Of a DNA stretch of 64,000 nucleotides, positions 8,124 to 15,894 are shown one piece after another. Under the pieces are notes generated by a model. The model searched no databases and had not been told where the DNA came from. It saw only the letters and a program-made list of their open reading frames with translations. Source of the DNA: Halorubrum salsamenti (GTDB taxonomy: Archaea; Halobacteriota; Halobacteria; Halobacteriales; Haloferacaceae). The DNA lies in NCBI RefSeq assembly GCF_007671685.1, contig NZ_VCNL01000004.1, positions 124,001-188,000 of the forward strand. The letters are read 5' to 3'. Both the position numbers and the translations under genes were made by a program. Position 1 is the stretch's first letter, and the number at the start of each line of letters is the position of its first letter.

Positions 8124-9197
8124 ATGTCTCCGAACACGCTGTTCAGGGAGTTCGATTCTCGCGACTGGCAGACGGCGACCGACGGGACGGTTCGCTACGC
8201 GCTCGTCGGCCTCGGCTGGTGGACGATGGACGTCGCGCTCCCGGCGATCGAGGAATCGACGTTCTGTGAGGCCGCCGTGTTGGTCAGCGGTTCGACCGAG
8301 AAGGCGACGCGTCTCGCCGACGAAAACGACGTTGAGCGGGGCATCACCTACGAGCAGTACCATGACGGGGTCGCCGCCGACGCTTACGACGCTGTGTACG
8401 TCGCGACGCCGAACGCGTACCATCTCGACTACGTCGAGACCGCCGCGGAGCTCGGCAAGGGCGTCCTCTGTGAGAAGCCGATGGAGGCGACGGTCGAGCG
8501 AGCCGAGCGGCTCGTCGAGGCGTGCGAGCGCCACGACGCCCCACTGATGGTGGCCTACCGGATGCAGACGGACCCGTTCGTGCGACTCGCGAAGTCGCTT
8601 CTCGACGATGGCGTCATCGGCGAGCCGGTTCAGGTGTACGGCGACAACACGCAGCCGTTACTCGAGATGATCCCCGACGAGGAACAGTGGCGGCTCGACC
8701 CGGATCTCACGGGCTACGGCACCTCCGTGATGGATCTGGGGATCTACTCCATCAACACGACACGGTTCCTGCTCGACCGGGAGCCGACGGAGGTACGGGC
8801 GAGCATGGCGTCGCTGCATCCGGCATTTGAGGGGGTCGACGACGAGCGGTCGTCGTTCCTCCTCAGGTTCGAGGACGACGTCCAGTTCGTCTCGACGGCC
8901 TCACAGCGGGCTCACGAGGACACTCAGTTGAAGATCACGGGCACCGAGGGACAGATCGAGTTGCGGCCGGCGTTCCACGGCGAGGTGGAACTGCGCGTCG
9001 AAGCCGGCGATCTCTCGGTCGAGATGGCACACGCGGCTGCCGGCGAGGTCGACGAGATGCGCGAGGAGTTCGACTACTTCGCCGATCGGCTCCTCACCGG
9101 GGCGGAGATCGGTCCGGACGGTCGCCACGGGCTCCGAGATATGGAGATCATCGAGGCGATTCACGAGGCGGCGGAGGAAAGCGGACTCCCCCTTTGA
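8124..9197 (+). CDS. xacA: Gfo/Idh/MocA oxidoreductase, D-xylose 1-dehydrogenase-like (XacA-like)
   Basis: A 357-residue NAD(P)-dependent oxidoreductase. The Rossmann motif is VGLGWW near residue 26 and the catalytic-lysine motif is EKPMEAT near residue 117, as in the Gfo/Idh/MocA family. The sequence closely resembles, from memory, the Haloferax xylose/arabinose dehydrogenase XacA (GWW after the glycine motif, ATPNAYHLDYVETAAEL, LCEKPMEAT, MDLGIYSINTTRFLLD). It would oxidise a pentose to its lactone as step one of oxidative pentose breakdown. ATG 8124 (MSPNTLF) fits homologues; upstream in-frame sequence is not protein-like. A weak TATA-like cttttg lies about 27 bases upstream. Confidence 0.82.
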   Translation: MSPNTLFREFDSRDWQTATDGTVRYALVGLGWWTMDVALPAIEESTFCEAAVLVSGSTEKATRLADENDVERGITYEQYHDGVAADAYDAVYVATPNAYHLDYVETAAELGKGVLCEKPMEATVERAERLVEACERHDAPLMVAYRMQTDPFVRLAKSLLDDGVIGEPVQVYGDNTQPLLEMIPDEEQWRLDPDLTGYGTSVMDLGIYSINTTRFLLDREPTEVRASMASLHPAFEGVDDERSSFLLRFEDDVQFVSTASQRAHEDTQLKITGTEGQIELRPAFHGEVELRVEAGDLSVEMAHAAAGEVDEMREEFDYFADRLLTGAEIGPDGRHGLRDMEIIEAIHEAAEESGLPL

Positions 9198-9243
9198 ATC
9201 GGGAGCCGGTGAGAGGCGGGGAGACTGGGGCCGCCTGACTCCA

Positions 9244-10005
9244 CTAGGTCGTGTCAACGTCCGCAGCCAGCGACGACAGGTGTTCGGTGAACAAGCCGGC
9301 GTCGACGCCGAGGGTCACGTACTGGACGCCCGCGTCGATCCAGCGGTTCGCGATCGCCGGCGTATCGGCGAACGCGCCGACCGCGACGCCGGCCTCGGCG
9401 GCGCGCTCACAGACGTCCTCCATCAGAGCTTCGACCCGCTCATGGGTCACTTGGCCGGGGATCCCCAGCGACTGCGAGAGGTCGTAGGGGCCGAGAAAGA
9501 CGGCGTCGATTCCGTCGACGCCGAGAATGTCCTCGATATTCTCGACTCCGCGTTCCCCCTCGACTTGGACGATGAGGACGACGTCCTCGTTTTGATCCTC
9601 AGTGTACGTGTCGCTCCCCCAGTAGTCGCCGGCTCGGACATACTGTGAGAGGCCGCGGCTCCCAAGCGGATCGAACCGGGCGGCGTCAACGGCGGCCCGA
9701 GCGTCGGCCTCCGTTTCGACCTGCGGAACTTGGACGCCGGCCGAACCGATATCAAGTGCCCGTTGGATCTCGGCCTCGTCGTTCGACCGGACGCGGACAA
9801 TCGGTGCGACGCCGCGGTTCTGCGCGGCGGTGGAAAGTTCGAGAGTGGTCTCGGCACCCAGCGGTCCGTGTTCTTGGTCGTAGACGACGAAATCCATGCC
9901 GGCGACCCCGATCATTTCCGAGACCATCGTTGAGTCAAGCAGTTGGATGGTGCCCACGACGGTCTCGCCGTTCAAGAGACGGTCACGGAAGGTTGCGTTC
10001 GCCAT
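9244..10005 (-). CDS. HpcH/HpaI family aldolase (2-keto-3-deoxy sugar acid aldolase-like)
   Basis: A 253-residue class II (metal-dependent) pyruvate aldolase of the HpcH/HpaI family. Visible motifs are DFVVYDQEHGP near residue 37, the metal/substrate region IVQVEGERGVENIEDI, and LGPYDLSQSLG. Such enzymes cleave 2-keto-3-deoxy acids to pyruvate and an aldehyde. Beside XacA- and XacE-like genes it could split 2-keto-3-deoxy-pentonate to pyruvate and glycolaldehyde, but the true substrate may be another deoxy sugar acid. I chose ATG 10005 (MANATF), where family homology begins; an in-frame extension to 10107 is basic and unlike the family. Confidence 0.85.
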   Translation of the reverse strand: MANATFRDRLLNGETVVGTIQLLDSTMVSEMIGVAGMDFVVYDQEHGPLGAETTLELSTAAQNRGVAPIVRVRSNDEAEIQRALDIGSAGVQVPQVETEADARAAVDAARFDPLGSRGLSQYVRAGDYWGSDTYTEDQNEDVVLIVQVEGERGVENIEDILGVDGIDAVFLGPYDLSQSLGIPGQVTHERVEALMEDVCERAAEAGVAVGAFADTPAIANRWIDAGVQYVTLGVDAGLFTEHLSSLAADVDTT

Positions 10006-10328
10006 GGTCGGAGATGTTTTGGATCGTACAAAGCTTTTGTTGTTGCCCCGCTTCCGCGTGGATTTCTTCCTTGACGATCCCCCAATTACGATCGAGAGAG
10101 GACTCAATACCGGTGACCTCCGAACAGCGGCCCAGAGGGAGACAACTGACGAGGAAAATCTCCCCCAGTTAGTTTCATATATCAGAACGTAGTTTTCGGA
10201 ACTCGTTCGTCACTGGACGCGAGGTCCGACCGTCTGTGCGCGTAGACACGGTACCCGTTCTAGAGCATCGATCACGCTCAAAAAAGGTGTTTCGCGATGT
10301 AGAACAGTAGAGCTCACAGTGAACCCAC

Positions 10329-10349
10329 CTCGGGGTCGAACCCCGAGGC
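10329..10349. repeat. Strong hairpin with 8-bp GC-rich arms
   Basis: Arms cctcgggg and ccccgagg are perfect complements around tcgaa. The sequence continues into gcactcaccc and a tatttatatata stretch. I recall similar hairpins near the ends of haloarchaeal IS200/IS605-type elements, so this may be a relic end, but no tnpA or tnpB sequence is visible nearby. Confidence 0.55.
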
Positions 10350-10521
10350 ACTCACCCTATTTATATATAGAGTAACTGATGTGCATTGAGTAGGAATTGA
10401 CCGCGGCCACCGGAACAATTGGTCTAGAAGGCCGTACGGGCCGATACGTGACCTATCAGCTCTCGATCAGTACGTTACGCAGATTATTCTCTATTACAGA
10501 ACAGATAGCTGCACTGAGACA

Positions 10522-10854
10522 TCATAGAGACCGGGAGTAATCGTAAGATGCGGGCGTTTCTACAAAGAACCGGCTGCAAACGGATCGGTCGGGTGTCTCG
10601 TCGCGATTACACAGTGTGATTGCAACGGTCGTTCCACACCCATAACGACTGCGCGCGTAGATACGTTGCTTCTCCGGTATCCATTCCTCTACAGTATCCA
10701 TTACAACCTTAAGATCATAATGGCGAGCCATTCGATCGAGATCCCGGAGTAGGCGAGCGAATTGTAAGGACAGAGCCGACCGTCCGGGGAAATCGAACGC
10801 GATGATAGTGTTCAGATACGTTGCTGCCACGCGAACGCAAGCGATCTCAACCAC
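10522..10854 (-). CDS. Hypothetical 110-residue protein or gene remnant
   Basis: I do not recognise this product. The frame encodes 110 residues with a helical, charged middle (LLRDLDRMARHYDLKVVMD) and several cysteines near the end. Amino acid composition is less acidic than a normal haloarchaeal protein and the region is AT-richer than its neighbours. It may be a remnant of a mobile or foreign gene, or not a gene at all. Confidence 0.25.
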   Translation of the reverse strand: MVEIACVRVAATYLNTIIAFDFPGRSALSLQFARLLRDLDRMARHYDLKVVMDTVEEWIPEKQRIYARSRYGCGTTVAITLCNRDETPDRSVCSRFFVETPASYDYSRSL

Positions 10855-11050
10855 TCGTTCGCAGTTTTCGCGATGATGATTAAGATATCTGAGGGGATAA
10901 CAATTTCATAATATATCTTATGAATAATGTGTTCGACTTTTGTTCCGGTTTCCAACGTCGGTCAGTTTGCGAACGAGACTGTGTTTATGACCGCCTCTTG
11001 GAGTAAAACTGATCTATCTGTGAAACACCCATCCTATTTATAAAATATTT

Positions 11051-11194
11051 ATGATGAAACTCGGCAAAGCCGATCGGAAAAATCAGTACATCTTGTCGGA
11101 TCAAGCGATCTGTGTAGTGGACCTTTTAAACCGGGATCGACGGTTATATACGGTTGATACTGTTCATTATCAATCTGAATCACCCGAAACGTGA
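11051..11194 (+). CDS. Possible 47-residue leaderless small protein
   Basis: A short frame starts ATG ATG AAA CTC GGC and ends at TGA 11192-11194. The product is mixed charged/hydrophobic (contains QYILSDQAICVVDLLNRDRR), with no recognised family. A TATA-like run (ctatttataaaat) lies about 8-20 bases upstream, closer than ideal for leaderless initiation. Its first 17 bases, with the preceding TTTAT, recur almost exactly near 55808-55824. It may be a real small protein or a decayed 5' gene end. Confidence 0.3.
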   Translation: MMKLGKADRKNQYILSDQAICVVDLLNRDRRLYTVDTVHYQSESPET

Positions 11195-11498
11195 TTCGGC
11201 TCTGGCCAGTTTCTGACTGCAGATCGGCCTTGTACATTTGTTATAGAAACCATTATAAAACTTAATTGTGGTTTATTTATCGCAGCGTGATTCAGACTGC
11301 GGCCTGATTCCGGCCGTAGATCAGCGTTGTGTACCTAGTTACGAACGGTAGGTCAACCCCCGATCAATACCAAACACATCAATAAATAAAATAGTATCTA
11401 AAAAGTATATTTCAGTCAAGCAGAGGCGTGTGCTGAGCTTCGGCAACAGCTACGATGTCGCTTCTCTCCACAGACGCGACGGTGCTCTCGTTTAAACA

Positions 11499-11512
11499 AC
11501 CGCTGCAGCGGT
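11499..11512. promoter_or_regulatory. Perfect 14-bp palindrome upstream of rfcC
   Basis: The string accgctgcagcggt equals its own reverse complement. It follows a tttaaac TATA-like string and lies about 180 bases before the rfcC start. It could be a regulator site or part of the leader; no gene-specific link is visible. Confidence 0.4.
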
Positions 11513-11691
11513 CATTTTCGGCGATAAGTCGTTCGAAGCTGTCTTCGCCGTCAGTCCGTGTCTGGACACGCCTGAACCGGGATGCAACTGACGTCTCCCA
11601 CGGGGGGCGAGCTCACAGAGGCGTTAGGACCGGCGGTCCGGACGAATACCGGACCGACCGATTCTTGAGCGCGTGGCCCGGAGGGTGCGAC

Positions 11692-12741
11692 ATGGAGGGA
11701 CCGCTGTGGATCGACGCGCACGCCCCGGCGCTCGACGAGATCCGACAGGACGAGGCCCGCGAGCGGTTGGAGCGCGCGGTCGACGAGCCGATGAACCTCG
11801 TCGTGCAGGGGCCGCCCGGCGTCGGGAAGACGGCGGCGACGCGGGCGCTGACCCGGGTCGCCCACGAGAACCCCGACAGCGACCTGATCGAGATCAACGT
11901 CGCAGACTTCTTCGGTCGGACGAAAAAGGAGATCCGGACCGACCCCCGCTTCGAGGGGTTCCTGCAGGGGCGCAGCCGGATGGCGAAACGCGACATGATC
12001 AACCGCGTGCTGAAGGAGTCGGCGTCGTACGCGCCGATGTCCGGTGAGTACAAGACGGTCCTACTCGACAACGCCGAGGCGATCCGCGAGGACTTCCAGC
12101 AGGCGCTCCGTCGAGTGATGGAACAGCACCACCGCACCACGCAGTTCGTTATCGCGACCCGCCAGCCGTCGAAGCTCATCGCGCCGATCCGCTCGCGGTG
12201 TTTCCCGGTCCGCGTGCGCGCGCCGACCACCGACGAGACGATCGACGTGCTCGAAACGATCTGCGAGCGCGAGGGCGTCGACTACGACGGTGACGGGCTG
12301 GAGTTCGTCGCCAGCGCGGCCGGCGGCGACCTCCGAGAGGCGATCCTCTCGGCGCAGGCCACCGCCGTCGAGGGCGGCGAGATCACTATGTCGACCGCCT
12401 ACGAGACGCTCGGCGAGGTCGGCGACGACGACGCGATCCGAGAGGCGCTCGCCGACGCCCGCGCCGGCGACCTGAAGGACGCGCGGTCGACCCTCGACGA
12501 CCTGCTCGACGAGGGCGGGTACGGCGGCGAGGAGCTCCTCCAAGAGACCCTGCGCGTCGCCCGCGCCGGCTCCGAGTACGGCGGCGACGACCTCGCGCGG
12601 CTCCACGTCCTCGCCGGCGAGGCCGACCTCGACCTCGTCGACGGGCTCGACGACCGGACCCACCTCGTCCACCTGCTCGCGGCGTGGGCGGCGGGGCGCA
12701 CCGAGCTCCGACCGGACCTGCGGGACCCCGCGGAGGCCTAA
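11692..12741 (+). CDS. rfcC: Replication factor C small-subunit paralog (RfcC-like clamp loader subunit)
   Basis: An AAA+ protein of 349 residues resembling RFC small subunits, which help load the PCNA clamp on DNA. Walker A is GPPGVGKT (residues 40-47); the arginine-finger SRC motif is present (IRSRCFPVRV). Walker B is degenerate: where canonical small subunits read DEAD, this one reads DNAE (126-129), so its own ATP hydrolysis may be weak. Haloarchaea have a second, divergent small subunit beside the archaetidylserine decarboxylase gene, the arrangement seen here (3-base gap). ATG 11692 (MEGPLWID) is chosen because the upstream in-frame 79 residues look non-coding. The rfcC name follows my memory of Haloferax usage. 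Confidence 0.85.
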   Translation: MEGPLWIDAHAPALDEIRQDEARERLERAVDEPMNLVVQGPPGVGKTAATRALTRVAHENPDSDLIEINVADFFGRTKKEIRTDPRFEGFLQGRSRMAKRDMINRVLKESASYAPMSGEYKTVLLDNAEAIREDFQQALRRVMEQHHRTTQFVIATRQPSKLIAPIRSRCFPVRVRAPTTDETIDVLETICEREGVDYDGDGLEFVASAAGGDLREAILSAQATAVEGGEITMSTAYETLGEVGDDDAIREALADARAGDLKDARSTLDDLLDEGGYGGEELLQETLRVARAGSEYGGDDLARLHVLAGEADLDLVDGLDDRTHLVHLLAAWAAGRTELRPDLRDPAEA

Positions 12742-12744
12742 TCT

Positions 12745-13377
12745 ATGGGACGGAGCCCCCCGCTCGCGGCGGTCCTCCCGTTCGACGTCGTCGACGAGGC
12801 GTGGCGGCTGGCGCTCGCGCCCGCGCTCGCCGCCGCGGTGGCGTTCCCGTTCCTGCCGCCGGTCGGGATCGGCCTGCTCGCGCTCGCGCTCGGCGTTCTC
12901 TGGTTCCACCGCGACCCCGACCGCTCGACGCCCGACGCAGAGGGGACCGTCGTCGCCCCCGCCGACGGCACCGTGTCGGTCGTGCGAGAGGAGGGAGAAC
13001 GCCTCCGGGTCGGCGTGTTCATGAACGTCACCGACGTGCACGTGAACCGCGCGCCGCTCGCGGGCGAGGTCCGCGAGGTGCGACACCGCCCCGGTGCGAA
13101 CCGCCCCGCGTTCAGCAAGGAGTCCGACCGCAACGAGCAGGTCGCGATCGACTTCGGCGAGTACGAGCTGTTGGTCATCGCCGGCTGGTTCGCCCGCCGG
13201 ATCCACCCCTCGGTCGAGCCCGGCGACGCCGTCGACCGCGGCGAGCGCGTCGGCCACGTCTCGTTCGGTTCGCGTGCGGACGCGGTTCTCCCCGCCGATA
13301 TCGACGAGAGCGACCTCCTCGTGAGCGAGGGCGACGCGGTGCGCGCCGGCGAGACGATCGTGGCCGAGCGGGACTGA
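12745..13377 (+). CDS. pssD: Archaetidylserine decarboxylase (phosphatidylserine decarboxylase family, PssD)
   Basis: A 210-residue pyruvoyl-dependent decarboxylase proenzyme. Two hydrophobic segments near the N-terminus (about 22-55) anchor it in the membrane. Family motifs are VAPADGTVSVV, FMNVTDVHVNRAP and the C-terminal FGSRADAVLP; self-cleavage between Gly and Ser of that FGS would create the pyruvoyl cofactor. It makes archaetidylethanolamine from archaetidylserine. In Haloferax the equivalent enzyme is needed for lipid attachment of archaeosortase-processed proteins (established for HVO_0146). It starts 3 bases after rfcC and is co-transcribed with it. Confidence 0.92.
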   Translation: MGRSPPLAAVLPFDVVDEAWRLALAPALAAAVAFPFLPPVGIGLLALALGVLWFHRDPDRSTPDAEGTVVAPADGTVSVVREEGERLRVGVFMNVTDVHVNRAPLAGEVREVRHRPGANRPAFSKESDRNEQVAIDFGEYELLVIAGWFARRIHPSVEPGDAVDRGERVGHVSFGSRADAVLPADIDESDLLVSEGDAVRAGETIVAERD

Positions 13378-13433
13378 GCTCGCAGATTCTCTTCACTGAG
13401 CGTGAGCGACCTCGAACACCGGAGGCGACCGCC

Positions 13434-14117
13434 TCAGACACCCAGCGCGTCGGCCAGTTCGTGGATCGACTCCACCGTGAGGTCCGGGTCGCCCGCGAAC
13501 GGCTCCCACGGCGTCCCCTTCCGGTCGACGCGGACCGCCTGCATCCCCGCGTGCGACGCGCCCAGCACGTCGAACCAGCCCGCCGTGACGTGGACGATTC
13601 CGTCGATCGGCGTCCCGGTCCGGGCGGCGCCGTGGCGGTACAGCTCCGCCGCCGGCTTGAACGTCTCCACCTCGTCGGCGCTTATCGTGTCCTCGACGAG
13701 GTCGCCGATCCCGGCGTGTTCGACCATCGAGTCGAGCATCTCCGGGTTTCCGTTCGAGAGCACGTACGGCTCGTACCCGCCCTCTCGCAGGCGCTCGATC
13801 CCCGACCGCACGTCGTCGAACACCTCCAGCTCGTGGTACACCGCGAGGATCTCGTCGCGCTCCTCGGTCGACAGATCGACGCCGTGAGCCGCCAGCGCGT
13901 GCGTCAGCGCGTCGCGGTTCATCTCGTAGAAGGGCTGGTAGGCGTCGATCGCGTTCGCGACGAACGTGTACGCCAGCGAGCGCGACCGCCAGAGCCGCGA
14001 CACCGGCTCCGGGTCGGGGACGCGGTCGGCGAGCGCCGCCTCGGCCGCCTCCACGTCGACGAGGGTGCTGTACGAGTCGAAGGTGACGGTCTGAACGCGG
14101 TCCGGGTCGAGTGGCAT
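13434..14117 (-). CDS. HAD-superfamily hydrolase, haloacid dehalogenase type II
   Basis: A 227-residue HAD-fold enzyme. Motif I is FDSYSTLVD with the nucleophilic Asp; motif II is VLSNGNP; motif III supplies Lys in ETFKPAAELY; the final acidic motif region is HVTAGWFDVLGASHAG. The pattern DSYSTL and the Asn in SNGNP are typical of (S)-2-haloacid dehalogenase type II, which removes halide from short 2-halo acids, though many members act on other substrates. It is a single gene converging with pssD. Confidence 0.87.
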   Translation of the reverse strand: MPLDPDRVQTVTFDSYSTLVDVEAAEAALADRVPDPEPVSRLWRSRSLAYTFVANAIDAYQPFYEMNRDALTHALAAHGVDLSTEERDEILAVYHELEVFDDVRSGIERLREGGYEPYVLSNGNPEMLDSMVEHAGIGDLVEDTISADEVETFKPAAELYRHGAARTGTPIDGIVHVTAGWFDVLGASHAGMQAVRVDRKGTPWEPFAGDPDLTVESIHELADALGV

Positions 14118-14175
14118 TCGGTCGCCCCTTCGAAGGCCCGCGTTATCATACCTCGTTCTCTACCGCCGAGCGGTT

Positions 14176-14961
14176 TTATAAGACGAACGGCCCTTGTTGG
14201 CGGATCGGCTCGCCGTGCGGACGCCCGGAGACGGCGACGAACCGGAGCCTCTCTCCCTCGTCGCTCTCTACCGTCACCTCTCTCGCGTCCGCGTTCGGGA
14301 GCACGTCGCCCGCGCCGAACTCGCGGCGGGCGTCGGCGTCGGCGCCGGCGTCGGCTTCTCTGACGGTCCCGCTCCCCTCCACGCCGTAGAGGAACCCGGA
14401 CCACTCGTCGGGAGTCTCCCACGTCCACGCGTCGGTGACGCGAACGTCGAGGTACTCCATGGGGGTGTACAGCTCGATCGGCGATCCCTCGCCGACGACG
14501 GTCGTGACGGTCGCACCGTCGAGCTCGGCCGTGGGAAGCTCCTCGGCGCTCGCGTCGACGTAGTCCGGGTCCGCCTCCTTCTCCTCGCGGGGAAGGTTCA
14601 CCCACAGCTGGAGCCCGTTACAGGCCTCGCCGTCGGCGGGGAACTCGGAGTGCCGGATGCCGCTCCCGGTCGTGATCCGCATCGCCTCGTTCTCGCGGGC
14701 GGTGTGCTCGACGCCGAGCGAGTCCGCGTGGTCCATCCCGCCCTCGATCATGTACGAGACGATCTCGAACCCCTTGTGCGGGTGCATCGGGAACCCCTTG
14801 TCGGGGTCGATGTAGAACCGCTCGAACAGCACGAACGGGTCCAGGTTGTCGGGATGGCCGCTCGTCGGGAACGCGCGATCGGAGTTCACGCCCGTCCCGT
14901 GTCGGACCGTCTCGCCGGAGAGCGGTTCGACGCCGCCCGCGGCCGCCTCGTCTGGTGTCAT
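14176..14961 (-). CDS. Pirin family protein (bicupin)
   Basis: About 261 residues with two cupin domains. The N-terminal cupin has the iron-site pattern HPHKGFE and the later motif GSGIRHSEFP; the central GLQLWVNLP string is diagnostic for pirins. Pirins bind Fe(II)/Fe(III); some are quercetinases and others redox sensors, so the substrate is open. ATG 14961 (MTPDEAA) is preferred over the in-frame upstream extension to 15042, which is unrelated to the family. It is divergent from the superoxide dismutase gene 200 bases away, which fits an oxidative-stress theme. Confidence 0.92.
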   Translation of the reverse strand: MTPDEAAAGGVEPLSGETVRHGTGVNSDRAFPTSGHPDNLDPFVLFERFYIDPDKGFPMHPHKGFEIVSYMIEGGMDHADSLGVEHTARENEAMRITTGSGIRHSEFPADGEACNGLQLWVNLPREEKEADPDYVDASAEELPTAELDGATVTTVVGEGSPIELYTPMEYLDVRVTDAWTWETPDEWSGFLYGVEGSGTVREADAGADADARREFGAGDVLPNADAREVTVESDEGERLRFVAVSGRPHGEPIRQQGPFVL

Positions 14962-15161
14962 ACTCGATCTGACTAGTTCGGCACTGATAAGGGTCGCGAC
15001 GCCGGTAGTCGAGAATAACCAGATACCGTATGGTTGTCTCAAAATATCGATCCAGTACCCTATTGAGTGGTGTATAACGAGCTGTAGTAGTAACAGAAAT
15101 ATTACTGAAATGCGTTACAGAGAACGTTCATACCCGTTCCGTGCATAGACAGGAATGTAAC

Positions 15162-15761
15162 ATGAGCTACGAACTCGATCCGCTGCCGTACGATTACGAC
15201 GCGTTAGAGCCGCACATTTCCGAGCAGGTGCTGGAATGGCATCACGACACCCATCATCAGGGGTACGTGAACGGGTGGAACGCGGCCGAGGAGACGCTCG
15301 AGGAGAACCGCGAGTCGGGCGACTTCTCGTCGTCGGGCGGCGCGCTCCGGAACGTGACCCACAACTCGTCGGGGCACATCCTCCACGACCTGTTCTGGCA
15401 GAACATGAGCCCCGAGGGCGGCGACGAGCCCGAGGGCGCGCTCGCCGAGCAGATCGAGGAGGACTTCGGGTCCTACGAGGCGTGGAAGGGCGAGTTCGAG
15501 GCGGCGGCGTCCGCGGCTGGCGGCTGGGCACTGTTAGTGTACGACTCGTTCTCGAACCGGCTCCGGAACGTCGTGGTCGACAAGCACGACCAGGGAGCGA
15601 TCTGGGGCGGTCACCCGATCCTCGCGCTGGACGTGTGGGAGCACTCCTACTACCACGACTACGGCCCGGCCCGCGGCGAGTTCGTCGACAATTTCTTCGA
15701 AGTCGTCGACTGGGACGAGCCCGCGACCCGCTACGAGCAGGCCGTCGAGCTCTTCGAGTAA
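15162..15761 (+). CDS. sod: Superoxide dismutase, Mn/Fe family
   Basis: A 199-residue cytoplasmic enzyme converting superoxide to oxygen and hydrogen peroxide. The first metal ligand is His27 in WHHDTHHQGY; the second is in SSGHILHDLFW; the last two lie in ALDVWEHSYYHDY (Asp and His). Haloarchaeal members of this size use manganese. ATG 15162 (MSYELDPLP) matches the family N-terminus exactly; a GTG upstream at 15141 would add seven unrelated residues. The upstream region to the divergent pirin gene is AT-rich with an atattact box near 15097. Confidence 0.96.
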   Translation: MSYELDPLPYDYDALEPHISEQVLEWHHDTHHQGYVNGWNAAEETLEENRESGDFSSSGGALRNVTHNSSGHILHDLFWQNMSPEGGDEPEGALAEQIEEDFGSYEAWKGEFEAAASAAGGWALLVYDSFSNRLRNVVVDKHDQGAIWGGHPILALDVWEHSYYHDYGPARGEFVDNFFEVVDWDEPATRYEQAVELFE

Positions 15762-15894
15762 CGAACACTGACCGATCGGCCGAACTCGGCCGATCCGACC
15801 GAGGTATTCCACCGTTCGCCCGCCGGGTCGTTCGGCCCGCTCGACGGGCGCTTTCGTTCCGCGAGCGGCGGCGCCGGCTTGCGACCTCTCCGAC

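Larger units (their letters stand above)
10006..11691. other. AT-richer, nearly gene-free pocket between sugar and core regions
   Basis: About 1.7 kb with clearly lower GC than its surroundings, especially 10,860-11,420, rich in TATA-like strings. It holds only weak short frames (10522-10854 minus, 11051-11194 plus), a strong hairpin at 10329-10349, an imperfect hairpin cggcc...ggccg near 11305-11321 and a perfect palindrome at 11499-11512. It separates the accessory sugar genes from the conserved rfcC block, which suggests a decayed or inserted segment. No transposase is recognisable. Confidence 0.6.

Noticed and set aside
10329-10349. tRNA T-arm-like ggggtcgaacccc string
   Set aside because: No acceptor, D or anticodon arms can be formed around it and the flanks are AT-rich without tRNA consensus, so it is treated as a plain hairpin.
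12061-13257. 398-residue minus-strand open frame over rfcC/pssD
   Set aside because: A shadow of two well-supported plus-strand genes; the product is Val/Arg/Glu repeats without family similarity.
14156-14190. TTTATAAG string as another copy of the dispersed repeat
   Set aside because: It is the 3' end of the pirin gene (stop codon and last residues) and lacks the other repeat blocks.
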